Below, piece by piece: positions 46,373-56,522 of a stretch of 64,000 nt of DNA (positions are counted from its first letter, which is position 1; each line of letters opens with the position of its first letter). This DNA comes from Salinimonas marina (GTDB lineage Bacteria > Pseudomonadota > Gammaproteobacteria > Enterobacterales > Alteromonadaceae): assembly GCF_015644725.1 (NCBI RefSeq), contig NZ_CP064795.1, forward strand, positions 2,850,501-2,914,500. The letters run 5' to 3'. A program made the translations under genes and the position numbers. The notes under the pieces were generated by a model. That model was given only the letters and a program-made list of their open reading frames with translations. It made no database searches and had not been told where the DNA came from.

Positions 46373-47899
46373 GTGACAATAAAAACATCTGACGACACGA
46401 GCTTTATCGGCCATCCAGGGGGGCTGATGACGCTGTTTTTCACAGAAATGTGGGAACGTATGAGCTATTACGGCATGCGTGCCCTGTTAGTTCTGTTTAT
46501 GACCGCATCTTTGCAAGAGGAAGGCCTGGCCTTTACCGTGGCTTCTGCCACCGCCATTTATGGCTTATACACCGGTGCGGTGTATTTTATGGGGCTGCCC
46601 GGTGGCTGGATTGCTGACCGGCTTATTGGCAGTCAGCAAGCGGTCTGGTATGGCGGCATCATTATCATGTGTGGCCATATTGTGCTGGCTATCCCCAGCC
46701 ACAGTACCTTTTTTATTGGCTTGATTCTGGTAGTACTTGGTACTGGCCTGCTTAAGCCAAACATCAGTGCCATGGTTGGCGGCCTGTACGCCGACAACGA
46801 TGCCCGACGTGACAGTGGCTATACCATCTATTATATGGGTATCAATATCGGCTCACTGATTGGCTACGGCGTGTGTGGCTGGCTGGCACCAAATATGGGT
46901 TATCACTGGGCCTTCGGGGCCGCGGCAGTAGGTATGGCAATTGGCTTGTTGCAGTATAAAGCGACCCGCTCCAAACTTCAGGATGTTGGCTTTGAACCTG
47001 CTGCAGCACCTTCGCCTTCCATCAAGAAGACCGGCTGGACAGGCATCATTGTGTTTTTACTGACACTGATTGGCGTTACTGCCGCGACTACCATGGGAAT
47101 TCTGGTAATTGACCCGGTGGCACTGGCTAAATATGTGGCTATTGCCTTCACCGTTATCTTCTTTATTTATTTTGGTGGGATCTTCTTTTTCGGTAACTTA
47201 AGTGAAGCTGAGAAAAAACGGATGGGCGCCCTGTTCCTGATTTGTGTGGCCTCTGCCTGTTTCTGGGCCGGCTTTGAACAAGCTGGATCCTCTCTTAACC
47301 TGTTCGGACGTGATTACACTGACCGCATGATTGGCGCCTTCTCCATTCCGCCGGCCTGGTTCCAGTCAGCCAACTCCATCTTTATTATTCTGTTATCGCC
47401 GTTCTTTGCCGCCCTGTGGGTAAACTTAGGCAAGCGGATGATGGATCCCTCCTACGGCGCCAAATGTGCCATTGGTCTTATCATTATGGCGACCGGCTTT
47501 ATCGTGATGTTTTTTGCAGCTCAGCTGGCGGCCAGCGGTTTAAAAGTAGCGCCTTATTGGTTGATTACCACCTACTTCCTGCACACCGTCGGTGAGTTGT
47601 GTCTGAGCCCGGTCGCTCTGAGCGCGGTCAGCAAGCTGTCGCCCCGTCGCTTTGCCGGGCAGATGATGGGTGTGTTTGTACTGACCTATTCAATTGGTAA
47701 TGTTATTGCAGGGCTACTGGCCGGTAATTTCAACCCCGATCGGTTAGACACCATGCCCAACCTGTACATGCAAATTAGCCTGTTCAGTATCGCCATTGGT
47801 ATCGTGGTCTTGCTGCTGTCGCTGAAAACCCGCTATTGGGAAGCGCTGGCGGACAACAAGTCCAAAGAGGGCAGTCACCCGGTAACAGAGCCTACCTGA
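46373..47899 (+). CDS. proton-dependent oligopeptide transporter (POT/PTR2 family)
   Basis: A 508-residue inner-membrane symporter of di- and tripeptides. The PTR2 signature is near the N-terminus, FFTEMWERMSYYGMRALLV (the ExxERFxYYG proton site with a serine variation), followed by GLPGGWIADRLIG and GTGLLKPNISAMVGGLY. Twelve to fourteen helices are predicted. I use GTG 46373 because the frame upstream to 46250 is not protein-like. Its own terminator follows at 47955. Confidence 0.92.
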   Translation: MTIKTSDDTSFIGHPGGLMTLFFTEMWERMSYYGMRALLVLFMTASLQEEGLAFTVASATAIYGLYTGAVYFMGLPGGWIADRLIGSQQAVWYGGIIIMCGHIVLAIPSHSTFFIGLILVVLGTGLLKPNISAMVGGLYADNDARRDSGYTIYYMGINIGSLIGYGVCGWLAPNMGYHWAFGAAAVGMAIGLLQYKATRSKLQDVGFEPAAAPSPSIKKTGWTGIIVFLLTLIGVTAATTMGILVIDPVALAKYVAIAFTVIFFIYFGGIFFFGNLSEAEKKRMGALFLICVASACFWAGFEQAGSSLNLFGRDYTDRMIGAFSIPPAWFQSANSIFIILLSPFFAALWVNLGKRMMDPSYGAKCAIGLIIMATGFIVMFFAAQLAASGLKVAPYWLITTYFLHTVGELCLSPVALSAVSKLSPRRFAGQMMGVFVLTYSIGNVIAGLLAGNFNPDRLDTMPNLYMQISLFSIAIGIVVLLLSLKTRYWEALADNKSKEGSHPVTEPT

Positions 47900-47954
47900 A
47901 CCGATAATCGCTAATCGCCCGTCTTTCAACCGCGGGTACAATCTTTTACAATAT

Positions 47955-47985
47955 AAAGCCGTCACACCGTTGTGACGGCTTTTTT
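47955..47985 (+). terminator. terminator of the peptide transporter gene
   Basis: AAAGCCGTCACA-CCGT-TGTGACGGCTTT with a following T-run: a perfect 12-bp stem. Confidence 0.92.
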
Positions 47986-48000
47986 CTTACAGGTTCAGGC

Positions 48001-48303
48001 ATGGCTTTTTACTTTTCTACCCGAAATATCCCCGGTTTGCAGCATCGTCCGCTGGCAGAACGAATGGCCTTGCTGGAGGCCGCCGGCAAACGTATGAGTG
48101 TGCCGGAAAAGACGCTGTTAAATGTGCTTAAACTATTAGTTATTGTCCCGGTATTCGCACTGATCCTGCAAACGGCGACTGACTGGACCTCATTACTTTG
48201 GGCTTTTCTGGTTTTTTTACTGTATCCGTTAGTGGTAAAACCTTTGCAGTATTCACTGTGTGTCAAACATCTCAGCTTGCCTGAAACCACATCTAAGGAG
48301 TGA
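48001..48303 (+). CDS. small two-helix membrane protein, unknown
   Basis: A 100-residue protein with a cytoplasmic N-terminus and two hydrophobic segments (about residues 42-60 and 66-82). No motif is recognised. Its last codons contain the AAGGAG ribosome-binding site of galE, so the two genes are closely linked. Related proteins probably exist in Alteromonadaceae, but I cannot name a family. Confidence 0.65.
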   Translation: MAFYFSTRNIPGLQHRPLAERMALLEAAGKRMSVPEKTLLNVLKLLVIVPVFALILQTATDWTSLLWAFLVFLLYPLVVKPLQYSLCVKHLSLPETTSKE

Positions 48304-48305
48304 TA

Positions 48306-49325
48306 ATGAAAACAGTTCTGGTTACCGGCGGCGCCGGCTATATCGGCAGCCACACCACCTTGCAGTTACTGGAGCAAAATTTCAGTGTTGTTGTACTGGA
48401 TAATCTGGTGAATGCCAGTGCCGAATCGCTGCGCCGGGTAGAAGCAATAACCGGAAAATCTGTGAGTTTTGTGGAAGGTGACATTCGTGATGACAAGGCA
48501 TTGGACGCCGTTTTCAGTAACTACCCTATTGACTCGGTGATTCATTTTGCCGGGCTAAAAGCGGTCGGTGAGTCGGTAGCACAGCCGCTGGCTTATTACG
48601 AAAATAATGTCTACGGCACCCTCAACCTGTGTAATGCTATGCGCCGATACAATGTGAAAAGCCTGGTATTCAGCTCTTCAGCCACCGTCTATGGCGATCC
48701 CGTGGCCCTGCCATTGCACGAAAAAATGGCCACCGGTGAACCCACGAATCCTTACGGTATGTCCAAGCTGATGGTGGAAAAGATGCTTACTGATTTATAT
48801 CAGTCAGACACCAGCTGGAATATTGTGCTGCTGCGTTACTTTAATCCCGTCGGTGCCCATTCATCAGGCCAGATTGGCGAAGATCCTAATGGTATTCCTA
48901 ACAACCTGATGCCGTATATCGCCCAGGTTGCCACCGGCAAGCTGGCACAGTTAAGTGTATTTGGCGATGATTACGATACCAAAGATGGTACCGGGGTACG
49001 GGACTATATTCATGTCGAGGATTTAGCCAACGGCCACCTGAAGGCCCTGGATCGCATCGAGCTTAATATGGGCCTGGATATTTATAATCTTGGTACTGGC
49101 CAGGGCTATTCGGTGCTGGAGATGATAAAAGCATTCGAAAATGCCTCAGGGACCACCATCAATTACCAGGTCGCTCCTCGCCGTAGTGGTGATGTGGCCG
49201 CCTGTTACGCCGACCCCACCCTGGCAGCCAGGGAATTAAACTGGCATGCCAGTAAAGGCCTGAAAGATATGTGTCAGGATAGCTGGAACTGGCAATCGAA
49301 TAACCCGAATGGGTATAGCCAGTAA
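48306..49325 (+). CDS. galE: UDP-glucose 4-epimerase
   Basis: A 339-residue SDR-fold enzyme that interconverts UDP-glucose and UDP-galactose. The NAD motif [17 protein letters not shown] is at residues 7-23, SSSATVYG and the catalytic YGMSK follow. Length equals E. coli GalE (338). ATG 48306 with AAGGAG five bases upstream is a clear start. It supplies galactosyl donors for the surface polysaccharides together with galU and ugd. A 10-bp GC-rich hairpin (49334-49363) separates it from the convergent mlaA. Confidence 0.95.
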   Translation: MKTVLVTGGAGYIGSHTTLQLLEQNFSVVVLDNLVNASAESLRRVEAITGKSVSFVEGDIRDDKALDAVFSNYPIDSVIHFAGLKAVGESVAQPLAYYENNVYGTLNLCNAMRRYNVKSLVFSSSATVYGDPVALPLHEKMATGEPTNPYGMSKLMVEKMLTDLYQSDTSWNIVLLRYFNPVGAHSSGQIGEDPNGIPNNLMPYIAQVATGKLAQLSVFGDDYDTKDGTGVRDYIHVEDLANGHLKALDRIELNMGLDIYNLGTGQGYSVLEMIKAFENASGTTINYQVAPRRSGDVAACYADPTLAARELNWHASKGLKDMCQDSWNWQSNNPNGYSQ

Positions 49326-49333
49326 TCGATAAC

Positions 49334-49363
49334 CCCCGGCTTGCGCTTATGCCCAAGCCGGGG
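49334..49363. terminator. hairpin between galE and mlaA
   Basis: CCCCGGCTTG / CAAGCCGGGG with a 10-nt loop lies between convergent genes; no T-run, so intrinsic termination is uncertain. Confidence 0.5.
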
Positions 49364-49374
49364 TGATCAGTATG

Positions 49375-50177
49375 TTAGTTACCGTCACCTTCGAGTAACG
49401 CTTCAAAGTTCTCAAAATCTTCCTGCTCTTGCTCGGCATCCACGGCGTCTTCACCCACCTGACCATCAGTAACCCGAAACTTCAGATTCTGAAAATAGGC
49501 ATTTTTGACAAATGAATACTGGTCAAAGGACTGTTCAAGTTGTTGTTCCTGGTCCATCAAGGCGGCGCGCCCTTCAAGTAGCGACACGGCAAAGGAGGCT
49601 ATAGAATAAGGCGCACTTAATACAGTCATGGGATAATAATAACCATCGGCCACCTGCCCGGTAAAACTACGGGGATCAGACGGGCCTAAACCTGGCAGCA
49701 TTAAAAATGGGCCGGTCTCAACGCCCCACACCGCCAGCACTTCGCCAAAATTTTCACGCTGACGCTCAACACCAATCTTACCTGCGACATCGATGGTTCC
49801 CAGTAAACCGACCGTAGAGTTGATTAAAAATCGCGCCAGGCTGTCCATGCCCTCATCAAAGTCACCCTGAAGCATGTTATTTACAAAATTAGCCGGCTCT
49901 TCCAGGTTGTTGGCTGCATTTAATAATCCGGTACGGGCAAACTGTGGGTTACCGTGGTATAACCCACAGTGACCGGCCGGATAAAATAAGCATCCACGAT
50001 GTCCCAGTTAAAATCCCAGATTTCCCGGTTAACCGATTCAAAGGGGTCCCGGGGATCCGAGATATTAGCCTCGGTTTGGGCATCAGCCTGTTCAGATGAA
50101 TTATTAGAGGCACAGCCTGTAAGAATGCCACAGGCCAGTAACAGCCCAATGTACATGGCATGTTTAAATTTGTTCAC
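49375..50177 (-). CDS. mlaA: MlaA (VacJ) outer-membrane lipoprotein, one frameshift
   Basis: The joined frames give 267 residues. The lipobox is LTGC (C22), followed by DPFESVNREIWDFNWDIVDA and LPGLGPSDPRSF, hallmarks of MlaA, which removes misplaced phospholipid from the outer leaflet with OmpC/F and the Mla pathway. Frame is lost at a C-run (GGG on plus, 49946-49948), where YTTVTPQFARTGLLNAANNL should continue; one added C restores it. It starts at GTG 50177 overlapping the ccmI stop, so it is the last gene of the cytochrome c maturation operon. Confidence 0.9.
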
Positions 50178-51400
50178 TTGAGTTCCTTATTGATCTCGAT
50201 TGCATGTTTAGTAAGGCGCCCCTGGACTAAGTCAAAAGAAATAGCGCCCTGCAGGTCTCCGGGGGAAGGCATCACATCCTCGTCAGACGAGATACGGGCA
50301 ATCAGTTTTACCTGATCAAGTTCTGCCAGCGTAAAGCCGGGCATCATGGCATCACTGACGCTTAAAGTCACGGTGACCGGAAACCCGGACAAGGGTTGTT
50401 TTACGACCGCCGCCGGCATTCGGTTTTCACTATCTTGCTGCTGGGCAAACACCAGCAGGTAGCCTTCCCCCGGAATCGCTTCGGCAGGGAATGACTCACT
50501 GAGGGTAACGGTAACCGCCAGCGCGGTTTGCACGGGTGGCCCTGCTTGTTGACTGAGCTCGGTAATGCGCTGTTCCAGACTGCGCAGCATTTCACTCTCC
50601 GGCGGCAGTTTGGGCTTAATTTGGCTGTAATAACGCTGGGTCGCCGGTAAGTCCCCCAGCTGGGCAGAGGCCACCGCCATCATCAGTGCATAGCGTAAAT
50701 TATCCGGCTCGTGGATTAGCTTTTGGGCCAGAATATCCCTTGCCATGGCTACCTGCTCACGCTCGCCAGCGCCCATCAGCAACTGTACGTAGCTCATCAA
50801 AATGGCCTCGTCCCGGGGTTTTAGTCGATAGGCTTTTTCCATCGCTTCCAGAGCCTGGGCGCGGCGGTTAAGTGAGGCCTGCATCCGTGCTAAAAACATC
50901 CACCCCTGGGCGTCTTCTGGGTTGCGGTGCAGGCGCTGACGAATGGCCAGTGCAAGCTGACTAATATCGGTGTCAGTAATATCCCGGGCCGACCCTGTTT
51001 GTAACTTTTGCGACAACGCCGGCAAAGCCTCAATAGCCTGCTGACTATGAGCGACCTGGGGCAGCTGATTGACTTTATAATAAGTCAGGCTTCCCCCCGC
51101 GATCGCCAGTATTGCACCTAAGACCACCCATAAACGTCCTGCGGCGTTAGCGAAGGCAGAATCGCGCCGATGCTCGTCCACCAGCGCCAGTTTTAACTCA
51201 TCACAAGCCTGTCGTAGATCCTGATCGCTGATCATCCCCTGTGACGCTTCTGCTTCCAGCTCGGCTAAACGATCCTGAATCAACCGAGTGTTGTCATCAG
51301 TCTGTTTGCTCGCAAGCCGCTGACGCCCCAGCCACGGCAGCGCGACCAGTATCACCAACAGGGTCAGTAGCCCTGCCACCGCAATATGAAACCAGGACAT
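50174..51400 (-). CDS. ccmI: cytochrome c maturation protein CcmI
   Basis: A 408-residue protein with two membrane helices (residues about 5-25 and 92-112) and a periplasmic TPR region (SQLALAIRQRLHRNPEDAQG, then ALEAMEKAYRLKPRDEAI). CcmI holds apocytochrome c for haem attachment by CcmF/CcmH. In E. coli this function is fused to CcmH; here it is a separate gene as in Pseudomonas and Vibrio. ATG 51400 behind AAGGAG is chosen over the GTG at 51403. Confidence 0.9.
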   Translation of the reverse strand: MSWFHIAVAGLLTLLVILVALPWLGRQRLASKQTDDNTRLIQDRLAELEAEASQGMISDQDLRQACDELKLALVDEHRRDSAFANAAGRLWVVLGAILAIAGGSLTYYKVNQLPQVAHSQQAIEALPALSQKLQTGSARDITDTDISQLALAIRQRLHRNPEDAQGWMFLARMQASLNRRAQALEAMEKAYRLKPRDEAILMSYVQLLMGAGEREQVAMARDILAQKLIHEPDNLRYALMMAVASAQLGDLPATQRYYSQIKPKLPPESEMLRSLEQRITELSQQAGPPVQTALAVTVTLSESFPAEAIPGEGYLLVFAQQQDSENRMPAAVVKQPLSGFPVTVTLSVSDAMMPGFTLAELDQVKLIARISSDEDVMPSPGDLQGAISFDLVQGRLTKHAIEINKELK

Positions 51401-51402
51401 CA

Positions 51403-51846
51403 CTACTCCTTATCCTGTTTTAGCAGCCGCTCTGCCTTTGCCAGCTGTTCGGCCATATCCGCAGGCGGTGCAGGTTTGCCGCGCTTTAGCACAATCCATA
51501 AACCGCAAAGCGCAAATCCCACCGGTAAAATCCACAGCCAGATGGTGGCCACTGTAAGTGGCGGCTCATAATAAACAAAATCGCCATACCGGGCTTTCAT
51601 ATAGGCAATAATTTGCTCCCGGGACTGTCCTTCCAGCGTCAGCTGGTAGACTTTTCGGCGCATATCTTTTGCTATCATGGCATCAGAGTCAGCGATATTC
51701 TGATTCTGGCACATAGGACAGCGCAGGGTTTGGGTTAAGGTAGTAAACTGGGCACGCTGGGTCTCATTGTCGAACTGATAGTTGTTTTGCGCCGCCCAGC
51801 CCCAGGCGCTGCCACAGACCAGGACGATGAAGATAAATACTCTCAC
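51403..51846 (-). CDS. ccmH: cytochrome c maturation protein CcmH
   Basis: A 147-residue periplasmic thioredox protein with an N-terminal signal and one C-terminal membrane helix. The redox motif LRCPMCQNQNIADSDA (C43, C46) is diagnostic. It reduces apocytochrome c haem-binding cysteines before ligation. It overlaps ccmG by 4 nt. The short form agrees with a separate ccmI. Confidence 0.93.
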   Translation of the reverse strand: MRVFIFIVLVCGSAWGWAAQNNYQFDNETQRAQFTTLTQTLRCPMCQNQNIADSDAMIAKDMRRKVYQLTLEGQSREQIIAYMKARYGDFVYYEPPLTVATIWLWILPVGFALCGLWIVLKRGKPAPPADMAEQLAKAERLLKQDKE

Positions 51847-52426
51847 AAGGTCTGCTCCTGCTGAAGCTGCTGATAAACCGGCTGAATTTTATTGCGCCAC
51901 ACCCGTTCATTAATATCGCCCACATGGTGCAGCCGCACGGTACCCTGGGCATCAATAACAAAATGCTCCGGCGCACCCGTCACCCCTAAATCTAAAGACA
52001 GGTCCCGGTAGGTGTCATAAATATTGAACTGATAAGGGTTGCCAAAGCGTTTGAGCATGGCAATGACTTCCTGTTGCACCTGATTCAGGCTCTTGGCACC
52101 GAAGTCCGGATCGATATCCTGATCAAAATACAACCCACAAAGCGAACCCCTTCATCTTCACGCAACTGGGTTAGATACGGTAATTCTACTGCACAGGTGA
52201 TACACCACACGCCCCAGACATTTAATATGGTGACCTGACCTGTTAGCGCAGCTTCGGTATACATCGTATTTGCCGCCATTAGATCGGGTAACGAGAAAGC
52301 CGGGACCGCTTTGCCGGTCGCCTGCGAGTCCAGTTGCCGGGGATCGGAAAATAATCCCTGATATAAGAAGCTCACCCCGGCAATAAAGACAATCAGGGGC
52401 AGCATGACCAGCCAGAACTTTTTCAT
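51843..52426 (-). CDS. ccmG: thiol:disulfide interchange protein CcmG/DsbE, one frameshift
   Basis: The joined frames give 194 residues: a membrane anchor, then a thioredoxin fold with NVWGVWCITCAVELPYL (CxxC) and the cis-proline region VTGAPEHFVIDAQG. It passes electrons from CcdA/DsbD to CcmH and apocytochrome c. Frame is lost at a G-run (CCC on plus, 52134-52136), where RFVG-LYFDQDID should continue; one added G restores it. It starts by ATGA overlap with ccmF. Confidence 0.92.
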
Positions 52427-54423
52427 AGGACCTCAGCAGGAGTGGTTGTCGCGCCTGACCCTGAAATGACCGTGCTACGCGCCCGGCCCAGCCGGTAACG
52501 CCGATCGCTTACCGCCAGCAATCCGGCCATCGCCATGATCCCGCCGCCGCTCCAAATCCAGATCACAAACGGCTTGATATAAATGCGTACCGCCCACGCC
52601 GAGCCACTAAGAGGCTCGCCCAACGCGATAAAAATGTCGCGCGTTAAGCCCGAATCAATTGCCGCTTCGGTCATCGGCATTTTTTGTACCAGATACAGCC
52701 GTTTTTCAGGGAATAACACGGCCACTTCCTGCCCACTCTGACTGACAGTAAACTGGCCGACATCAGCATTATAATTGGGGCCGGCCTGCGTAGTATGCGC
52801 ATCAAACCTGACCTGGTATGCGCCTATGGTCACCTGCTCGCCAGGGCTCATACGAATATCACGTTCCAGTTCATAATTACTGACCAGCGTAATGCCAATA
52901 AGTGAAACAGCAAAGCCTAAATGTCCCAGCACCATAGCCCAGTGGCTACGGGTGAGCATAGACAACCGTTGTAACACACTATGCTGCTGGCCCAGGCTTT
53001 CAAGACGCTGCAGGACCTCCATAATCGTACAAATGACGATCCAGAAGGCCAGCACTAAACCCAGCACGGCCATATAAGCTGGCTGCGAGTAGGAGAAAAA
53101 TACCAGCAGGGCAGCACTGAGGCTTAATCCGAATGCCAGTAACATTTGTCGGCTTAATGCCCCTACCGGCTGGCTCTTCCATCGCACCAGCGGCCCGATG
53201 CCCAGCATAAATACAAACGGTACCACCAGATACACAAACATTTTATTGAAAAACGGCGCCCCAATCGAGATAGAGCCCAGGCCAATTTCCTTGTGGATAA
53301 GTGGTAATAAGGTGCCTAGCAACACCACGATAGTGGCGGCGCACAAAAACAGGTTGTTGCCCATCAGCAAGACTTCACGAGAAAACATCTGATAGCGTGC
53401 CACGCTGTTAAGGGTACTGGCCCGAAACGCATACAACACCAGGGCTGCGCCACTTAAAATAATCAGAATAGCCAGAATGAACAGACCTCGGGTGGGGTCG
53501 CTGGCAAACGAATGCACCGACACAATTACGCCCGAGCGCACTAAAAACGTCCCCAGCAGACTAAGAGAGAAGGCCGCAATTGCTAACAATACAGTCCAGG
53601 ATCGGAACACTTTACGCTTTTCGGTCACCGCCAGCGAATGCATTAATGCGGTACCCACAAGCCAGGGCATAAAGGACGCATTTTCTACCGGATCCCAGAA
53701 CCACCAGCCGCCCCAGCCTAATTCATAATAGGCCCACCAACTCCCAAGACAGATCCCCACGGTTAAAAAGGACCAGGCTGCAATAACCCACGGCCGTGAC
53801 CAGCGCGCCCAGGTAGAATCCAGGCGCCCGGCAATCAGCGCCGCTACCGCAAAGGCAAAGGCCACCGCAAAGCCCACATACCCCATATACAACATGGGCG
53901 GGTGAATGATCATTCCAAAGTCCTGCAGCAGCGGGTTAAGATCCCGACCATCTACCGGAAAAAACGGCAACATACTTTCAAAAGGGTTGGAGGTAAGCAG
54001 CATAAATAAATAGAAGCCAATGGCGATCATCCCCAACACCGCCAGCACTCTGGCAACCATTTCCGGTGGTACGCTGCGACTAAATACAGCTACGGCTACG
54101 GTCCAGAAACTTAGCATCAGCACCCATAACAAAAACGAGCCTTCATGCCCGCCCCATACTGCGGTTAATTTGTAGTGCATGGGCAGCTGGCTGTTGGAAT
54201 GCTGGGCAACATAAGCCACCGAAAAGTCATCGGTGGCAAAGGCATACGATAAGCAAATAAATGCAATCAGGGTAAATACAAACATCCCCGCCGCCAATGG
54301 CCGGGCCGAGGCGATGAGCGCAGCATGGCCTTTGGCCGCGCCCGCCAGCGGGTAAACAGCCAGTAAAATGGCACATACCAGCGCCAGGGTCAGCGCGATA
54401 TTACCTAACTCAGGCACTACCAT
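52423..54423 (-). CDS. ccmF: cytochrome c haem lyase subunit CcmF
   Basis: A 666-residue inner-membrane protein with about 15 helices. The WWD haem-handling domain is clear ([20 protein letters not shown]). Conserved histidines lie in SVHSF and [10 protein letters not shown]. It ligates haem from holo-CcmE to apocytochrome c. Overlaps ccmE by 7 nt and ccmG by 4 nt in a tightly packed operon. Confidence 0.96.
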   Translation of the reverse strand: MVVPELGNIALTLALVCAILLAVYPLAGAAKGHAALIASARPLAAGMFVFTLIAFICLSYAFATDDFSVAYVAQHSNSQLPMHYKLTAVWGGHEGSFLLWVLMLSFWTVAVAVFSRSVPPEMVARVLAVLGMIAIGFYLFMLLTSNPFESMLPFFPVDGRDLNPLLQDFGMIIHPPMLYMGYVGFAVAFAFAVAALIAGRLDSTWARWSRPWVIAAWSFLTVGICLGSWWAYYELGWGGWWFWDPVENASFMPWLVGTALMHSLAVTEKRKVFRSWTVLLAIAAFSLSLLGTFLVRSGVIVSVHSFASDPTRGLFILAILIILSGAALVLYAFRASTLNSVARYQMFSREVLLMGNNLFLCAATIVVLLGTLLPLIHKEIGLGSISIGAPFFNKMFVYLVVPFVFMLGIGPLVRWKSQPVGALSRQMLLAFGLSLSAALLVFFSYSQPAYMAVLGLVLAFWIVICTIMEVLQRLESLGQQHSVLQRLSMLTRSHWAMVLGHLGFAVSLIGITLVSNYELERDIRMSPGEQVTIGAYQVRFDAHTTQAGPNYNADVGQFTVSQSGQEVAVLFPEKRLYLVQKMPMTEAAIDSGLTRDIFIALGEPLSGSAWAVRIYIKPFVIWIWSGGGIMAMAGLLAVSDRRYRLGRARSTVISGSGATTTPAEVL

Positions 54424-54890
54424 GTGGCGCCTTCCATTTTCGCCGGCTTCTGATGTTTAATCCCCTTGAGCTTTTCTGCCAGTTCCGGGGGCATATATTC
54501 TTCATCATGTTTGGCTAACACTTCCTGAGCCCTGATGTGCGTGGCCTGTGTCAATACACCGGTAGCCACAATCCCCTGCCCTTCGCGAAATAAGTCCGGC
54601 AAGATGCCCTGATACGACACGGTGACCTGGGGCCCGGTATCAATCAGCGCAAATGTCACATCCAGGGACTCCGGATCCCGGGTTACCGAGCCTGGCACTA
54701 CCAACCCGCCAATGCGTAAGCGCTGGCCAACCTGGGGAAGGGTGCCCTGCTTACCGCTGACCACCTCTGATGGGGTATAAAACAAATCAATATTATCATT
54801 GAGCGCAAATAACATCAGCGCCACAGCTGCGCTGAGCAGCCCTCCCACACCCAGAACAATAATCAATCGTTGTTTTCGTCTTGGATTCAC
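54417..54890 (-). CDS. ccmE: haem chaperone CcmE
   Basis: A 157-residue membrane-anchored periplasmic protein. The haem-binding histidine is H128 in [12 protein letters not shown], matching H130 of E. coli CcmE; the OB-fold core includes [13 protein letters not shown] and [17 protein letters not shown]. It receives haem from CcmC and hands it to CcmF. Confidence 0.96.
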   Translation of the reverse strand: MNPRRKQRLIIVLGVGGLLSAAVALMLFALNDNIDLFYTPSEVVSGKQGTLPQVGQRLRIGGLVVPGSVTRDPESLDVTFALIDTGPQVTVSYQGILPDLFREGQGIVATGVLTQATHIRAQEVLAKHDEEYMPPELAEKLKGIKHQKPAKMEGATW

Positions 54891-54893
54891 AGG

Positions 54894-55106
54894 TTACTCC
54901 TGAGCCGGCTTTGTGTGCTGCCGGGCTTTTTGAATGCGCGCCTGACGCTGTTGATGTTGGGTAATCGATTTTAACAGCCTGCGTCGCTCAACCCTGGCTG
55001 AACCAACCAGCACTGCCATCACCAAAAATGAAACACCAAAGCTGAGCCAGACATACAAGCCATACCCTCCCATGGCCACAAAACTGCTTAGCGAATCAAA
55101 CTGCAT
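54894..55106 (-). CDS. ccmD: haem exporter protein CcmD
   Basis: A 70-residue protein with one membrane helix (residues about 14-34, GLYVWLSFGVSFLVMAVLVG) and a basic tail, the usual CcmD form. It stabilises the CcmABC-CcmE complex. ATG 55106 overlaps the ccmC stop by 11 nt; the frame to 55178 includes ccmC codons and is not used. Confidence 0.88.
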   Translation of the reverse strand: MQFDSLSSFVAMGGYGLYVWLSFGVSFLVMAVLVGSARVERRRLLKSITQHQQRQARIQKARQHTKPAQE

Positions 55107-55854
55107 CCTGATTTCCTTTGTCACGGTGTAAAAGCTGATACACCCAGGGGCGATGCAGTTCGCGCCGGATGATTTCATTTTTCAGTCGTAAACAGGTGAG
55201 CGTAGCAATAAACATGGCCATGCCCCCAATATTCATCAGCAATGGCCACAGCATTTCGGCGGCAATCGAAGGTTTATCAAATTTGGTAATGGTGGCGCCC
55301 TGATGCAGCGTATTCCACCACTCTACCGAAAAGTGAATGACCGGAATATTTACTACGCCCACCAGCGCCATAACGCCGGCCGCCTTACCTGCTTGCTGCT
55401 TGTCATCAAATGTGCCGTAAAGAGCGATAACGCCGCAATATAAAAAGAATAAAATAAGCTCTGAGGTCAGTCGCGCATCCCATACCCACCAGGTCCCCCA
55501 CATGGGTTTACCCCAGGCTGCTCCGGTAAATAAAGCAATAAAGGTCATTGCTGCGCCCACAGGTGCCATCGCTATCATGGCCATAAAGGCGGTGCGCCAT
55601 TGCCATACAATGCCCACCAGGGCAGCCAACGCCATTGCCACATAGGTGCTCATACTCAGCATCGCGGCGGGCACATGGATATAGATGATCCGAAAAGAAT
55701 CGCCCTGCTGATAATCAGCCGGCGTAAACAACAACCCCCACAGCGTACCGGGGATCAGCAATGCTGCACTGATCGCCGCAAACCAGGGGGTCAGACGCTG
55801 GCATAAGCGGTAGGCGGCCTGCGTTTTTGCATAAGGATGTAACCACTTGAACAT
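55096..55854 (-). CDS. ccmC: haem exporter protein CcmC
   Basis: A 252-residue inner-membrane protein with six helices and the WWD signature WGTWWVWDARLTSELIL. It loads haem onto CcmE. The true start is ATG 55854, sharing one base with the ccmB stop (TGATG); the frame further upstream is ccmB in another phase. Confidence 0.95.
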   Translation of the reverse strand: MFKWLHPYAKTQAAYRLCQRLTPWFAAISAALLIPGTLWGLLFTPADYQQGDSFRIIYIHVPAAMLSMSTYVAMALAALVGIVWQWRTAFMAMIAMAPVGAAMTFIALFTGAAWGKPMWGTWWVWDARLTSELILFFLYCGVIALYGTFDDKQQAGKAAGVMALVGVVNIPVIHFSVEWWNTLHQGATITKFDKPSIAAEMLWPLLMNIGGMAMFIATLTCLRLKNEIIRRELHRPWVYQLLHRDKGNQDAV

Positions 55855-56522
55855 CAGTGCTGACTCACTTTCAAAGCATAGGCCGTGGCAAAGGGTGCTA
55901 CCGCCAGAGCGCACATCAGCATCGCACCAATAATGGCAAGCTGGGGTGCATAAGAAACGTGTAATGCTGCTGACTCTACCGCAGAGGTAGCAAAAATCAA
56001 CAAGGGAATGAACACCGGTAGCATCAGCAGCGATGGCAACAGGGCCCCTTTTTCTACCCCCACTGTAAGGCCTACGGCAATGGCCCCGACCAGTGATAGC
56101 AAGGGCGTACCCAGCAATAGCGAGGCGCAAAGCGCCAGATACATCGGCCACGATAAGTTTAAAAATAACGCCAGTAAGGGCGAGAGCAGCAACAATGGCA
56201 AAAAGCTTACCAGCCAGTGTACCGCTGATTTAATAACAACAATCTGAAAAACCGGCACCCCGCTCAACAACAACTGCTCCAGCGAGCCATCCTGATAATC
56301 TTGTTTGAACAAACGCTCCATGCCAAGCAGGGCTGATAAAATTGCTGCCACCCAGATAACCCCGGGACCAATTCGCTGCAGAATCTGGGGTGCCGGGCCC
56401 ACCGCAATGGGAAAGAGGGTTACCACAATCAGCAAAAATAATAGGGGTTGGGCAAGTTCACCTTTTTGCCGGAACGCCACCGCCAGATCCCGATGTAATA
56501 CCCCTTTAATAAGCCGGTTCAC
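55854..56522 (-). CDS. ccmB: haem exporter permease CcmB
   Basis: A 222-residue inner-membrane protein with six helices. It begins LHRDLAVAFRQKGELAQPLL and has LFKQDYQDGSLEQLLLSG, both typical of CcmB. It is the permease partner of the CcmA ATPase in release of haem-CcmE. Its start overlaps the ccmA stop by 4 nt. Confidence 0.94.
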   Translation of the reverse strand: MNRLIKGVLHRDLAVAFRQKGELAQPLLFLLIVVTLFPIAVGPAPQILQRIGPGVIWVAAILSALLGMERLFKQDYQDGSLEQLLLSGVPVFQIVVIKSAVHWLVSFLPLLLLSPLLALFLNLSWPMYLALCASLLLGTPLLSLVGAIAVGLTVGVEKGALLPSLLMLPVFIPLLIFATSAVESAALHVSYAPQLAIIGAMLMCALAVAPFATAYALKVSQH

